Shown here: one piece after another, positions 1-8,094 of the stretch | How the letters are laid out: each line of letters begins with the position of its first letter | Position numbering within the stretch: position 1 is the stretch's first letter | DNA from: Bacteroidia bacterium | GTDB taxonomy: Bacteria > Bacteroidota > Bacteroidia > Flavobacteriales > Flavobacteriaceae | DNA length: 13,488 bases | NCBI GenBank assembly: GCA_030425715.1 | Contig: JAUIAA010000026.1 | Coordinates: 1 to 13,488 of the forward strand | Reading direction: 5' to 3' | Notes under the pieces: model-generated | What the model was told of the DNA's origin: nothing | The model's database searches: none | Seen by the model: the letters and a program-made list of their open reading frames with translations, nothing else | Translations under genes and position numbers: made by a program

Positions 1-10
1 AATTAACAGC

Positions 11-199
11 ATGGCAAAGTTTTATAAATTTTTTGAATTCGCATATCTAGTAATTGCAATTGTTTTTGTGGTAGAAACTTTTCTTCACTGGAATACCCAA
101 AGACAAAAAGCATATTTATTTTTATTATTTGCTGCCTTGGCAGTTTTTATGTTCTTCTTTAGAAGAAAATTTAGAAAAAAATATGATAATCAACGTTAA
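11..199 (+). CDS. Small two-helix membrane protein, unknown function
   Basis: This 62-residue protein has two hydrophobic segments, about residues 10-27 and 34-50. The second is followed at once by a strongly basic tail (RRKFRKK, residues 51-57), so a short inner-membrane hairpin with a cytoplasmic C-terminus is the simplest reading. I recognise no enzymatic motif or named domain. Only 3 bp separate its stop from the transporter start at 203, so the two are almost certainly co-transcribed. From memory, small unnamed proteins of this kind often sit between an LPS-export gene (lptC) and the CorC-like gene in Flavobacteriaceae, but the upstream gene lies outside the window. The ATG at 11 is the first in frame. 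It is real because of its position and composition; its role is unknown. Confidence 0.7.
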   Translation: MAKFYKFFEFAYLVIAIVFVVETFLHWNTQRQKAYLFLLFAALAVFMFFFRRKFRKKYDNQR

Positions 200-202
200 A
201 CC

Positions 203-1462
203 ATGTACTTTGAAATAGCTATCATTTTAATTTCTATTTTATTGTCCGCTTTTTTTTCAGGTATGGAAATTGCATTTGTATCGGCAAACAAAATGCATAT
301 TGAACTGGAAAAGAAAAAAGACTCCTTTTTAGCCAAAGTTCTCACAAAGCTTACCAAACATCCGTCAAAATTTATTACCACAATGTTAGTTGGCAATAAT
401 ATCTCCTTGGTTGTTTATGGATATTTTATGGGTGATTTGTTGATGCAATTTTTCTTTACAGCAATACCTAATAACTTTATTTTACTATTGGTGCAAACCT
501 TAATATCTACCTTAATAATATTGGTAACTGCCGAATTTTTACCCAAAGCAATATTTAGAATTTACGCCAATGAAACCCTAAAAATATTCGCTATACCTGC
601 ATATATTTTTTATCTATTATTTTATTTTATCACCAATTTTATTTCCTTTATTTCTGATTTCTTTTTAAAAGTACTGTTCAACACCACAGAAGAAAAACCT
701 AATTTGGCTTTTAGTAAATTAGAATTGGAAAATTATATAACAGAACAATTAGAAACTGCAGATGACGAAGTAGATTCTGAAATCCAAATATTTCAAAATG
801 CCTTAGAGTTTCACAATGTAAAAGCGAGAGAAGCAATGATTCCGCGTACAGAAATTGTCGCGGTAGAAGTACATGAATCTTTAAAAAATTTAAGACAATT
901 GTTTGTTGATTCTGGGCTTTCGAAAATTATGGTGTACAACAATTCATTAGACGATATTATTGGCTATGTACATACTTTTGAGCTCTTTAAAAAACCTAAA
1001 AATATTCGCTCCATTCTTCTTCCTATAGAAATTGTGCCCGAAACTATGATGATTCACGATGTTTTAAATGATTTGATTAAAAAAAGAAAAAGCGTTGCGG
1101 TTGTACTTGATGAATATGGAGGGACTTCTGGATTGATTACTGTAGAAGATATTATTGAAGAACTATTTGGCGAAATTGAAGACGAACACGACAGCATTAC
1201 CCTTTTAGAAGAAAAAATTAACGATAGAGAGTTTAAATTTTCTACTCGATTAGAAGTTGATTACATTAACGAAACCTACCTCCTTAATCTAAAGGAAGAT
1301 TCGAATTATGAAACCCTAGGAGGCTTAATTGTTGACCATACAGAAAATATTCCTAACCAAGGGGATATTGTAGAAATTGACCATTTTCAGTTTACAATTC
1401 TAAAAGTATCTTCCTCAAAAATTGAAGAAGTTTATTTAAAAGTTTTATTTAAAGACAAATAA
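203..1462 (+). CDS. CNNM/CBS-domain transporter (CorC/TlyC 'hemolysin' family)
   Basis: A 419-residue integral membrane protein with the full architecture of the CNNM/CorC family. Residues 1-155 form a DUF21/CNNM transmembrane domain with the conserved helix around SAFFSGMEIAFVSAN (15-29) and AEFLPK (110-115). A CBS pair follows, about 195-325, with MIPR at 212-215, VLDEYGG at 301-307 and the acidic end EDIIEELFGEI at 315-325. The C-terminus (about 335-419, with YETLGGLI at 369-376) is a CorC_HlyC domain. Characterised relatives are linked to Mg2+/Co2+ efflux, with the CBS pair sensing nucleotides; the 'hemolysin' label is historical. It is distinct from the gliding protein GldE in context, since no gldD or ssb is nearby. 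Length is normal and no key motif is missing. The substrate is inferred from the family. Confidence 0.93.
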   Translation: MYFEIAIILISILLSAFFSGMEIAFVSANKMHIELEKKKDSFLAKVLTKLTKHPSKFITTMLVGNNISLVVYGYFMGDLLMQFFFTAIPNNFILLLVQTLISTLIILVTAEFLPKAIFRIYANETLKIFAIPAYIFYLLFYFITNFISFISDFFLKVLFNTTEEKPNLAFSKLELENYITEQLETADDEVDSEIQIFQNALEFHNVKAREAMIPRTEIVAVEVHESLKNLRQLFVDSGLSKIMVYNNSLDDIIGYVHTFELFKKPKNIRSILLPIEIVPETMMIHDVLNDLIKKRKSVAVVLDEYGGTSGLITVEDIIEELFGEIEDEHDSITLLEEKINDREFKFSTRLEVDYINETYLLNLKEDSNYETLGGLIVDHTENIPNQGDIVEIDHFQFTILKVSSSKIEEVYLKVLFKDK

Positions 1463-1519
1463 GGTTTCGCACACCAATAAAATACTTCAAAACTACTTTT
1501 ATTATTAAAAGGGAAGTTG

Positions 1520-1527
1520 TATTTTCG
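1520..1527 (+). promoter_or_regulatory. Candidate -7 element before the ppiD-like gene
   Basis: TATTTTCG matches the Bacteroidota -7 consensus TAnnTTTG at five of six fixed positions. It lies 27 bp before the ATG at 1555, giving a leader of roughly 20-25 nt. I see no -33 TTG at the usual distance. The leader holds AAGGAAAGGAA directly before the ATG, one of the few purine-rich, SD-like stretches in this window. That supports 1555 as the start. Confidence 0.4.
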
Positions 1528-1554
1528 CAGCCTAAAATTTAAAAAGGAAAGGAA

Positions 1555-3690
1555 ATGGCAGTTTTATCGAAGATTAGAGAACGTTCCGTATTTTTAATTA
1601 TCATCATAGCAATGGCCTTATTTGCTTTTGTACTAAGCGGATTGTTTGATGCTAATTTATTTAACAAAAACGCAACAAATATTGGCGAAGTTAATGGCGA
1701 AGCTATTGGTAGGGAAGAATTTGCACAACAGGTAGAATTTTATCGTTCACGATCCAATGGTACTTCTACTAATATCCAAAATGTAAACAATGCTTGGAAT
1801 AGTTTGGTGCGTGAAAAAATATACGAAACACAGCTTAAAAAATCTGGTGTTGTAGTTGGCGAAAGAGATGTTTGGGAGGCAATAATTAGTCAACCAAGTA
1901 TTCAAAACAGTCCACAGTTTGTAAATGAAGCTGGTATTTTCGATCAAGAAAAACTGAAAGAATATATTGCTACCATTAAAGATGGTGCTGAAGACAGTGA
2001 AGAAGGGAAAGCCCAATGGCTTGCTTGGATTAACTATGAAAAAAGTATTAAAAATAATTTAGAACAAAACACTTACAATTCTTTAATCAAAGCTGGCTTA
2101 GGAAGTACTTTATTAGAAGGTAAAAATGAATATTTTTTTAAAAACGCTAGCGTTGATTTAGATTATGTATATGTGCCTTTTTCTAGCATTTCTGACAGTT
2201 TAATTCAGGTAACAGATGAAGATGTAAAAAACTACATAAAAAAGCACAAAAAAGAATTTAAATCTGAAGCTTCTAGAGATATCGAATTTGTTAGCTTTAA
2301 TATTGCCCCATCTGTAGAAGATGAGCAAGAAATTAAAAATGAACTAACCAAATTGATTGAAGATAGAGAAGAATATAGCTCAGCAGCAAAATCATCCGTA
2401 AATGTAACTGGATTTAAAAACGCTACAAATATGGCCGAATTCAATGCTGAGAATGGCTCTGACACTTCATTTGATACAAGCTTTCATGTAAAAACTGATT
2501 TAACAAAAATTTTAGCTGATAGTGTTTTTAATAAAAACATCAATAAAGTTTATGGCCCATACAAAGAAGCTGGGTTCTATAAACTTTCAAAAGTTGTAGC
2601 CGTAAAACAATTGCCAGATTCTGTTAGAGCAAGTCATATTTTACTTCCCTTTGCAGGAAGTTCAATTGCAGATCCTACTATAACGCAAACCGAAGAAGAT
2701 GTAATGAAAGTGGCAGATAGTATTTTAGCAGTAGTTAAAGCTGATGCTTCTAAATTTGAAGAAATTGCCAAAGAAATGTCTGTAGATAAAGTAAGTGGTG
2801 CAAAAGGAGGTGATTTAGATTGGTTTACTTATAAAACAATGATTCCTGAGTTTAGAGATTATGTTTTTGAAAATAATGTTGGTGATATTGGCATTGTAAA
2901 ATCGCAATTTGGCGTACACATTATTAAAATTGATGGTCAAAAAAATAAACAAAGAGCAGTTCAAATAGCCACTTTTTCAAAGTTAATTGAGCCATCTGAA
3001 AATACGGAAAACCAAATATTCGAACAAGCCGAAACTTTTGCTTCTGAATTAAGCTCAGGTAAAAGTATGGAAGAGCTAGCTAAAGAGCATAATTATACGG
3101 TTCGTCCAGTATTTAATTTAGAGGCTTTTGATGATAATATCGTAGGAATTGGCTCACAAAGACAAATTGTTCGTTGGACTTTTGAGGAAAATACCAATGA
3201 AAATGATATCAAAAGATTTGACACCGACAATGGTTATGTTGTTGCCAAATTGGTTAAGAAAAATAAAGCGGGTTACAGTTTAAAGGGTAAAAATGTAAGA
3301 GGAATTATTTTAAACGAGAAAAAAGCCAATATTATTAAAGAGAGATCTACCGCAGAAAGTTTAGAAGAATTAGCAAAACAAAACAATACTTCGGTTAAAA
3401 AGTCGTTAGCCATCTCCAATACAAGTCCAGTATTTTCTGGAGAAGGAAGATTTATTGATGTAGCCGGAGTAGTTACTGCACTTGATGAAAACAAGCTAAC
3501 AAAGAACATTGTAGGAAAAAACGGAGTTGTATTTGCAATAGTTACTAAAAAAACACTGCCAACAGAGTTAAAAAACTACAATGCCAGTAAAAAAACAATT
3601 GAAAGAGAATTACAAAGTAAAAATGCACTAATTTACGAAGCAATTAAAGATAATTCTGAAATTGAGGATAATAGAGCGTTCTTTTATTAG
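1555..3690 (+). CDS. ppiD: PpiD/SurA-like membrane-anchored peptidyl-prolyl isomerase
   Basis: A 711-residue periplasmic folding factor tethered to the inner membrane. A short basic N-terminus (KIRERS, 6-11) is followed by one hydrophobic helix, about 12-31, with no signal-peptidase site, so it is a signal anchor. A SurA_N-type chaperone region covers about 35-200. A parvulin/rotamase domain spans about 356-462, opening with VRASHILLPF and closing with GVHIIKIDGQ, both standard parvulin signatures. The remaining 250 residues resemble the extra C-terminal chaperone region of long PpiD proteins and have no catalytic motif I can name. The expected role is catalysing or chaperoning folding of exported and outer-membrane proteins. 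It lies 92 bp after the transporter and probably has its own promoter. The symbol follows architecture; whether the isomerase is active cannot be judged here. Confidence 0.88.
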   Translation: MAVLSKIRERSVFLIIIIAMALFAFVLSGLFDANLFNKNATNIGEVNGEAIGREEFAQQVEFYRSRSNGTSTNIQNVNNAWNSLVREKIYETQLKKSGVVVGERDVWEAIISQPSIQNSPQFVNEAGIFDQEKLKEYIATIKDGAEDSEEGKAQWLAWINYEKSIKNNLEQNTYNSLIKAGLGSTLLEGKNEYFFKNASVDLDYVYVPFSSISDSLIQVTDEDVKNYIKKHKKEFKSEASRDIEFVSFNIAPSVEDEQEIKNELTKLIEDREEYSSAAKSSVNVTGFKNATNMAEFNAENGSDTSFDTSFHVKTDLTKILADSVFNKNINKVYGPYKEAGFYKLSKVVAVKQLPDSVRASHILLPFAGSSIADPTITQTEEDVMKVADSILAVVKADASKFEEIAKEMSVDKVSGAKGGDLDWFTYKTMIPEFRDYVFENNVGDIGIVKSQFGVHIIKIDGQKNKQRAVQIATFSKLIEPSENTENQIFEQAETFASELSSGKSMEELAKEHNYTVRPVFNLEAFDDNIVGIGSQRQIVRWTFEENTNENDIKRFDTDNGYVVAKLVKKNKAGYSLKGKNVRGIILNEKKANIIKERSTAESLEELAKQNNTSVKKSLAISNTSPVFSGEGRFIDVAGVVTALDENKLTKNIVGKNGVVFAIVTKKTLPTELKNYNASKKTIERELQSKNALIYEAIKDNSEIEDNRAFFY

Positions 3691-3761
3691 TAGTTAATAT
3701 TCTAATAAAATATTTAATATTAGTTGTAAAAATCTAAAAAATATACAGTAATATATTATAT

Positions 3762-3789
3762 TTTGACAAGATTTTATATATTTGTCAAA
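3762..3789. promoter_or_regulatory. Inverted repeat overlapping the ompA-family promoter
   Basis: TTTGACAA (3762-3769) and its exact reverse complement TTGTCAAA (3782-3789) are separated by 12 bp, so the half-site centres are 20 bp apart, about two helical turns. The right arm overlaps the end of the -7-like element at 3777-3784. This geometry fits an operator for a dimeric regulator, but no regulator is known here, and A/T-rich DNA produces such repeats by chance fairly easily. Confidence 0.35.
3777..3784 (+). promoter_or_regulatory. Promoter -7 element for the OmpA-family gene
   Basis: TATATTTG is an exact match to the Bacteroidota -7 consensus TAnnTTTG. It gives a start near 3790 and an A/T-rich leader of about 65 nt before the ATG at 3857. 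A TTG lies upstream at 3763-3765, but only 11 bp away, shorter than the usual 17-23 bp, so the -33 contact is uncertain. The 166-bp intergenic region contains nothing else I can identify apart from A/T-only hairpins at about 3695-3723. Confidence 0.55.
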
Positions 3790-3856
3790 TTAATATTTAT
3801 AACAATAAGCTTACTTAACATTTAATAACGAAAATTATAAATTAAAATTAATTACA

Positions 3857-5248
3857 ATGAAACATTTTAAAAAAGTATTATTAATCCTTTTAGCAGTTGT
3901 TAGTTTTAACAACTTAAATGCACAAGATGAAGACAACCCTTGGTCTATAGACGCAGGTACCAATGCGGTTGATTTTTATCCTACGGGAGCCGATTTTTAC
4001 CCTAACGGATTTAGTGGTGGAAATATGCTTGGAGGTATGTTTGAAGATTATTTTAACGTATCTGATCACTGGAATACCGCTGCTGCTATTTCAAGAATTC
4101 GTGTAGGAAGATATATTGGTGGTGGATTTGGTATTGGTTTAGCTGGATCTTTCAATCAAATTGATAAAATAGGAGATTATGACACTAATTCTAGTGTTCC
4201 TTATTTTGCTGCTGATTTAGATGTTAGATTTAACTTTTTAAGTGGTAAAGGATGGTTTGATCCTTATTTAGCTGTTGGTGGTGGCTATACTTGGCTTGAC
4301 AGTGAAGGTGCTGGTACACTTAACGGTGGCGTTGGTATAAACTTCTGGTTTAACGACAATATTGGTATCAATGTACAATCTGCGTATAAACATTCATTTG
4401 ATGATGATGTTTTATTACCTCATTTCCAACATGCAGCTGGTATAGTATTTAAATTTGGTGGAAAAGATACTGACGGTGATGGAATTTATGACAAATACGA
4501 TGAGTGCCCAGAGCAAGCTGGTTTAGAAAAATTCAATGGTTGTCCTGATACAGATGGTGACGGAATCGCTGATAAAGATGACGAGTGTCCTAATGTTGCT
4601 GGTATAGCTGAATTTAATGGTTGTCCTGATACAGATGGTGACGGAATTGCTGATCCTAAAGACGCATGTCCTACGGAAGCTGGTTTAGCTTCATTAAACG
4701 GATGTCCAGATGCTGATGGTGATGGTGTTGCTGATAAAGATGATGAGTGTCCACAAGTTGCTGGTCCTGCTGAAAACAAAGGATGCCCTTGGCCAGATGC
4801 AGATGGTGACGGTGTATTTGATAAAGATGATGAGTGTCCAAACGTTGCTGGTACTGCTGAAAATAATGGATGTCCAATTGTTACCGAAGAAGTACAAAAA
4901 CAAATTACTGATTTAGCAAGAGCTATCTATTTTAATACTGGAAAATCTACATTTACAGATGAAACTAAAATTAGATTAGAGAGTATTGACAAAATTTTGA
5001 ACGAATTTAAAGAAACTAAATTCTATATTGAAGGTCATACAGATAGCACAGGTAGTGATAAAATCAATAACAAATTATCTCAAGATAGAGCTGATGCAGT
5101 TAGAAACTACTTGATTGAAAATGGTTTCCCTGCTAATAATCTTGAAGCTAAAGGTTTTGGTTCTTCTCACCCAATTGGTGATAACAAAACTAGAAAAGGT
5201 AGACAAGAAAACCGTAGAGTTGAAATTATTTCTGAGCACAGAAAATAA
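3857..5248 (+). CDS. OmpA-family outer membrane protein with five TSP3 repeats
   Basis: A 463-residue envelope protein in four parts. A signal peptide covers about 1-22 (basic KHFKK, hydrophobic core, cut near LNA/QDE). Residues about 24-202 form a glycine- and aromatic-rich region consistent with an eight-stranded OmpA-like beta barrel. Five thrombospondin type-3 repeats (204-340) follow, each with a DxDGDG calcium-binding loop and two cysteines. A C-terminal OmpA domain (about 345-460) contains GHTDSTG, with D396 and R411 in the positions that bind the diaminopimelate of peptidoglycan. The likely role is linking outer membrane to cell wall across a stiff, calcium-dependent spacer. It appears monocistronic, with its own promoter and a strong terminator. 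Length and motifs are complete, and this layout is common in Flavobacteriaceae. Confidence 0.95.
   Translation: MKHFKKVLLILLAVVSFNNLNAQDEDNPWSIDAGTNAVDFYPTGADFYPNGFSGGNMLGGMFEDYFNVSDHWNTAAAISRIRVGRYIGGGFGIGLAGSFNQIDKIGDYDTNSSVPYFAADLDVRFNFLSGKGWFDPYLAVGGGYTWLDSEGAGTLNGGVGINFWFNDNIGINVQSAYKHSFDDDVLLPHFQHAAGIVFKFGGKDTDGDGIYDKYDECPEQAGLEKFNGCPDTDGDGIADKDDECPNVAGIAEFNGCPDTDGDGIADPKDACPTEAGLASLNGCPDADGDGVADKDDECPQVAGPAENKGCPWPDADGDGVFDKDDECPNVAGTAENNGCPIVTEEVQKQITDLARAIYFNTGKSTFTDETKIRLESIDKILNEFKETKFYIEGHTDSTGSDKINNKLSQDRADAVRNYLIENGFPANNLEAKGFGSSHPIGDNKTRKGRQENRRVEIISEHRK
4466..4876 (+). repeat. Five 81-bp coding repeats (TSP3 units) with a 6-bp insertion
   Basis: Five tandem units each encode 27 residues of the form D-x-D-G-D-G-(I/V)...C-P...G-C-P, covering residues 204-230, 231-257, 258-284, 285-311 and 314-340. 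All ten cysteines are kept. The fourth and fifth units are separated by two extra residues, W312-P313 (6 bp). Units two and three share long identical DNA stretches, which points to recent duplication or conversion. The repeat is in the protein, so this is not a CRISPR or noncoding array. Confidence 0.95.
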
Positions 5249-5268
5249 TTAATTCTTTTATAATTTTT

Positions 5269-5299
5269 AAAAAGGCTTCCTAAATGGAAGCCTTTTTTT
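5269..5299 (+). terminator. Intrinsic terminator after the OmpA-family gene
   Basis: A perfect 12-bp stem (AAAAAGGCTTCC at 5269-5280 with GGAAGCCTTTTT at 5286-5297) closes a 5-nt loop and runs into a T-tract ending at 5299. It begins 21 bp after the stop codon and is the textbook form of a rho-independent terminator. Confidence 0.93.
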
Positions 5300-5311
5300 A
5301 TGCCAATTTTA

Positions 5312-5319
5312 TACATTTG
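5312..5319 (+). promoter_or_regulatory. -7 element immediately before the AddB-like gene
   Basis: TACATTTG matches TAnnTTTG exactly and ends only 5 bp before the ATG at 5325. Since initiation normally falls a few bases after this element, the message would start at or within a base or two of the start codon. The corresponding -33 region falls in the preceding terminator and has no TTG. Confidence 0.5.
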
Positions 5320-5324
5320 TTACT

Positions 5325-8093
5325 ATGCAAACCTTTTTATCTAAAGTTGTATCCGACGTACTGTTTAAAAATAAAGACCTCGCTTCTATTACTTTTGTTT
5401 TGCCAAGTAAAAGAGCTGGTCTCTTTTTAAAAAATGAATTGAAATCTCAAATTAAACAGGCCTCCTTTATTCCTCAAATTAAAAGTATAGAAGACTTTAT
5501 TATTCCTATTTCTGGACTAAGAAAAATTGAAAAAATCCCCTTAATTTTTGAATTCTACTCTGTTTATCAACAAAATACTTCCAAAAAAAATCAAGATTCT
5601 TTTGATACTTTTTCAAAATGGGCAACTATTCTTTTACAAGATTTTAATGAAATAGATCAAAATTTAATAGATGCCGAACAAATACTTAGCTATATAAACG
5701 ATACCAAACGTATTGAAAATTGGAATGTAAATCAAGATAACAGCGACCTAACTACCAATTATTTAAAGTTTTTTGATAAAATTAAACTTTATTATACCCA
5801 ACTATACAAGCATTTGTTAGTCAAAAAATTAGGCTATTCTGGCATGATGGCAAAAGAGGCATTGCACAATATAGACTCCTATATATTACAGGAAGAAGTA
5901 GAAAATCACACCTATATATTTGCTGGATTTAACGCTTTGAACAGTGTTGAAGAGAAAATAATACAAAAATTATTGTCACAAAATTTAGCAAAAATTTATT
6001 GGGATACAGATACTTTTCATTTTGAAAATAATACCAGTGCAAGCTACTTTATCAAATCTTATACAACATCATGGAATCATTATCTTAACCATAAAATAAA
6101 TTGGCTAGAAAATAATTTTGACCAACCCAAAAGCATTCAAATAATTGGAGTGCCTAAAAGCATCTCTCAATGTAAAATTACCTCAGAAATCCTTAGCCGT
6201 TTACAACTAAAAAATACTAGCTTACAAAATACTGCACTTGTTCTAGGCAATGAACAATTGCTTCCTGTAATGCTAAATTCTTTACCCAAATCGCTACAAC
6301 ATGTAAATATAACTATGGGCTATGATTTAAAAAACATTCCCTTAAGTCAGCTTTTTGAAAATATTTTTAAATTACATCTCAACTATACCTCTGATTCCTT
6401 ATTTTACTTTAAAGATGTTTTGGCAATTTGTAACCACCCTAGTTTACAATTATTACAAGACAATGATAACAATTTTCAAAGCCACTTAAATAAACTTATT
6501 TATAAGGATAATATTCTTTTTTTAAGCTTTGACGATATTAAAAATTGTGCTACAAACCATACAGTAGTTTCTAGTATTATTACTTTGATTTTCAAATCAT
6601 GGCAAGTAGATATAGATGAGATTCTGTCTAATTTTATTAAAGTAGCCAATCTTTTACAAAAAGCAAAACCATTAAATACTTTAGATAAGGAGTATATTTT
6701 AAGATTTGAGCTTATTTTTCAACAACTTATCAATCTTAATAATAAATACAAGCATATTACCAATTTAAAGGCCTTATATATTTTTTATAAACAAATTTTA
6801 AATACAGAAAAATTATCTTTTCAAGGGGAACCATTACAAGGACTTCAAATTATGGGTTTATTAGAGTCTCGTGTTTTAGATTTTGAAAATGTAATTTTAA
6901 CCTCTACAAACGAAGGTGTAATCCCAACGGCAAACCAAGGTAATTCTTTTATTCCTTTTGATATAAAAATTGAAAAAGGTTTACCAACCTATAAAGAAAA
7001 AGATGCTGTATTTGCCTATCATTTTTACAAATTACTACAAAGGGCCAAAAATGTTTATTTAATTTACAATACTGAAAATGATGATTTTGGCGCAGGTGAA
7101 AAAAGCAGATTTATTACAGAGCTCGAAATTTTTAAAAAGAACAATACTTTGAAAAATATTGTAATAGAGTCAAAAATGGTTGTGCCTCAAATTTTAATTG
7201 ATTCTAACAAATTACAGATTATTAACAAATCAGAGCCTGTCTTACAAAGTCTAAAAGAATTGGCTGTTCAAGGATTTTCTCCTTCTTCACTAAACTTATA
7301 TGTTCGAAACCCATTAGATTTTTACCAAAGAAAAGTACTAGGTATTAAGGAGACAAAAAGTGTGGAAGAAAATATTGCTTCCAATACTTTTGGCACCATA
7401 ATTCATGAAACGCTTCGTGCACTTTATACTCCTGTAAAAGGAAAGTTTTTAACAGAAGATTTTATCTATAAATGCAAAGAAAATATTGAAAAACAAGTTG
7501 TTACACAATTTCAAAAATACTACTCTCTTCGATCTATAAAAACTGGAAAGAATTATTTAACTTTTGAAATAGCAAAACAATATGTAACTAATTTTTTAAA
7601 CTTCGAAGTAGAAGATATCCGTAAAGGAAAAAAAATTAAAATCATTGAATTAGAGCAAGATATTACTGCAGAACATCAAGTTGAGGCTCTTGACTTCCCT
7701 ATAAAATTAAAAGGGCAAATTGATAGAATTGACGAAGTAGATGGAACCTTAAGAATTGTTGATTATAAAACTGGAAAAGTAAAACAAACAGATTTAAACC
7801 TTAAAAATTGGGAATTATTGACCACAGAAGAAAAATACAGTAAAAGCTTACAAGTATTGTTATACGCTTACATGTACTTAAAAAACAACCCTGATTTATT
7901 ACATAAACAAAACATGGAAAGCGGTATTATTTCTTTCAAAAATTTTAATGAAGGTTTTTTAAAATTTAATAAAACGAATATTAGTGCAGATTTAATAGAG
8001 CAATTGAAAGTACAATTAGATTACTTAATTTTAGAAATATTTAACCCCGATATTCCTATACAAGAAAAAGAAATTAAAACCTATACTTTTTAA
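5325..8093 (+). CDS. AddB-like PD-(D/E)XK nuclease/inactivated helicase protein
   Basis: A 922-residue protein of the AddB/RexB type, the partner of an AddA (UvrD-like) helicase-nuclease in double-strand-break resection. The N-terminus has the helicase-derived signature FVLPSKRAGLFLKNE (about 24-38), where a normal Walker A lysine loop is absent. The helicase-like core includes SRVLDFENVILTSTNEG at about 514-530. The C-terminal nuclease domain has its conserved histidine at H694 (GTIIHE), then GQIDRID (797-803) and the catalytic VDYKTG with D813 and K815. The cysteine cluster of Bacillus AddB, which binds an iron-sulfur centre, is not visible, so this is the cluster-free Bacteroidota form. 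No helicase partner is encoded in this window; the next gene is a hydrolase. The start fits the family N-terminus and the nearby promoter element. Confidence 0.85.
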   Translation: MQTFLSKVVSDVLFKNKDLASITFVLPSKRAGLFLKNELKSQIKQASFIPQIKSIEDFIIPISGLRKIEKIPLIFEFYSVYQQNTSKKNQDSFDTFSKWATILLQDFNEIDQNLIDAEQILSYINDTKRIENWNVNQDNSDLTTNYLKFFDKIKLYYTQLYKHLLVKKLGYSGMMAKEALHNIDSYILQEEVENHTYIFAGFNALNSVEEKIIQKLLSQNLAKIYWDTDTFHFENNTSASYFIKSYTTSWNHYLNHKINWLENNFDQPKSIQIIGVPKSISQCKITSEILSRLQLKNTSLQNTALVLGNEQLLPVMLNSLPKSLQHVNITMGYDLKNIPLSQLFENIFKLHLNYTSDSLFYFKDVLAICNHPSLQLLQDNDNNFQSHLNKLIYKDNILFLSFDDIKNCATNHTVVSSIITLIFKSWQVDIDEILSNFIKVANLLQKAKPLNTLDKEYILRFELIFQQLINLNNKYKHITNLKALYIFYKQILNTEKLSFQGEPLQGLQIMGLLESRVLDFENVILTSTNEGVIPTANQGNSFIPFDIKIEKGLPTYKEKDAVFAYHFYKLLQRAKNVYLIYNTENDDFGAGEKSRFITELEIFKKNNTLKNIVIESKMVVPQILIDSNKLQIINKSEPVLQSLKELAVQGFSPSSLNLYVRNPLDFYQRKVLGIKETKSVEENIASNTFGTIIHETLRALYTPVKGKFLTEDFIYKCKENIEKQVVTQFQKYYSLRSIKTGKNYLTFEIAKQYVTNFLNFEVEDIRKGKKIKIIELEQDITAEHQVEALDFPIKLKGQIDRIDEVDGTLRIVDYKTGKVKQTDLNLKNWELLTTEEKYSKSLQVLLYAYMYLKNNPDLLHKQNMESGIISFKNFNEGFLKFNKTNISADLIEQLKVQLDYLILEIFNPDIPIQEKEIKTYTF

Positions 8094-8094
8094 A

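Noticed and set aside
1476..1503. Terminator after the CNNM transporter (AATAAAA/TTTTATT)
   Set aside because: The stem is only seven A/T pairs with a 14-nt loop and no GC pairs.
3695..3723. Terminator after the ppiD-like gene
   Set aside because: Only short A/T-rich stems (TAATATT/AATATTA, CTAATA/TATTAG) with no T-tract; compatible with chance in very A/T-rich DNA.
4486..4779. 97-residue minus-strand open frame, with further open frames on both strands, over the repeats
   Set aside because: They mirror the 81-bp coding repeats of the OmpA-family gene, have low-complexity composition and no signature of their own.
4466..4876. Regularly spaced repeats as a possible CRISPR array
   Set aside because: The 81-bp units are contiguous, without unique spacers, and encode TSP3 calcium-binding motifs in frame.
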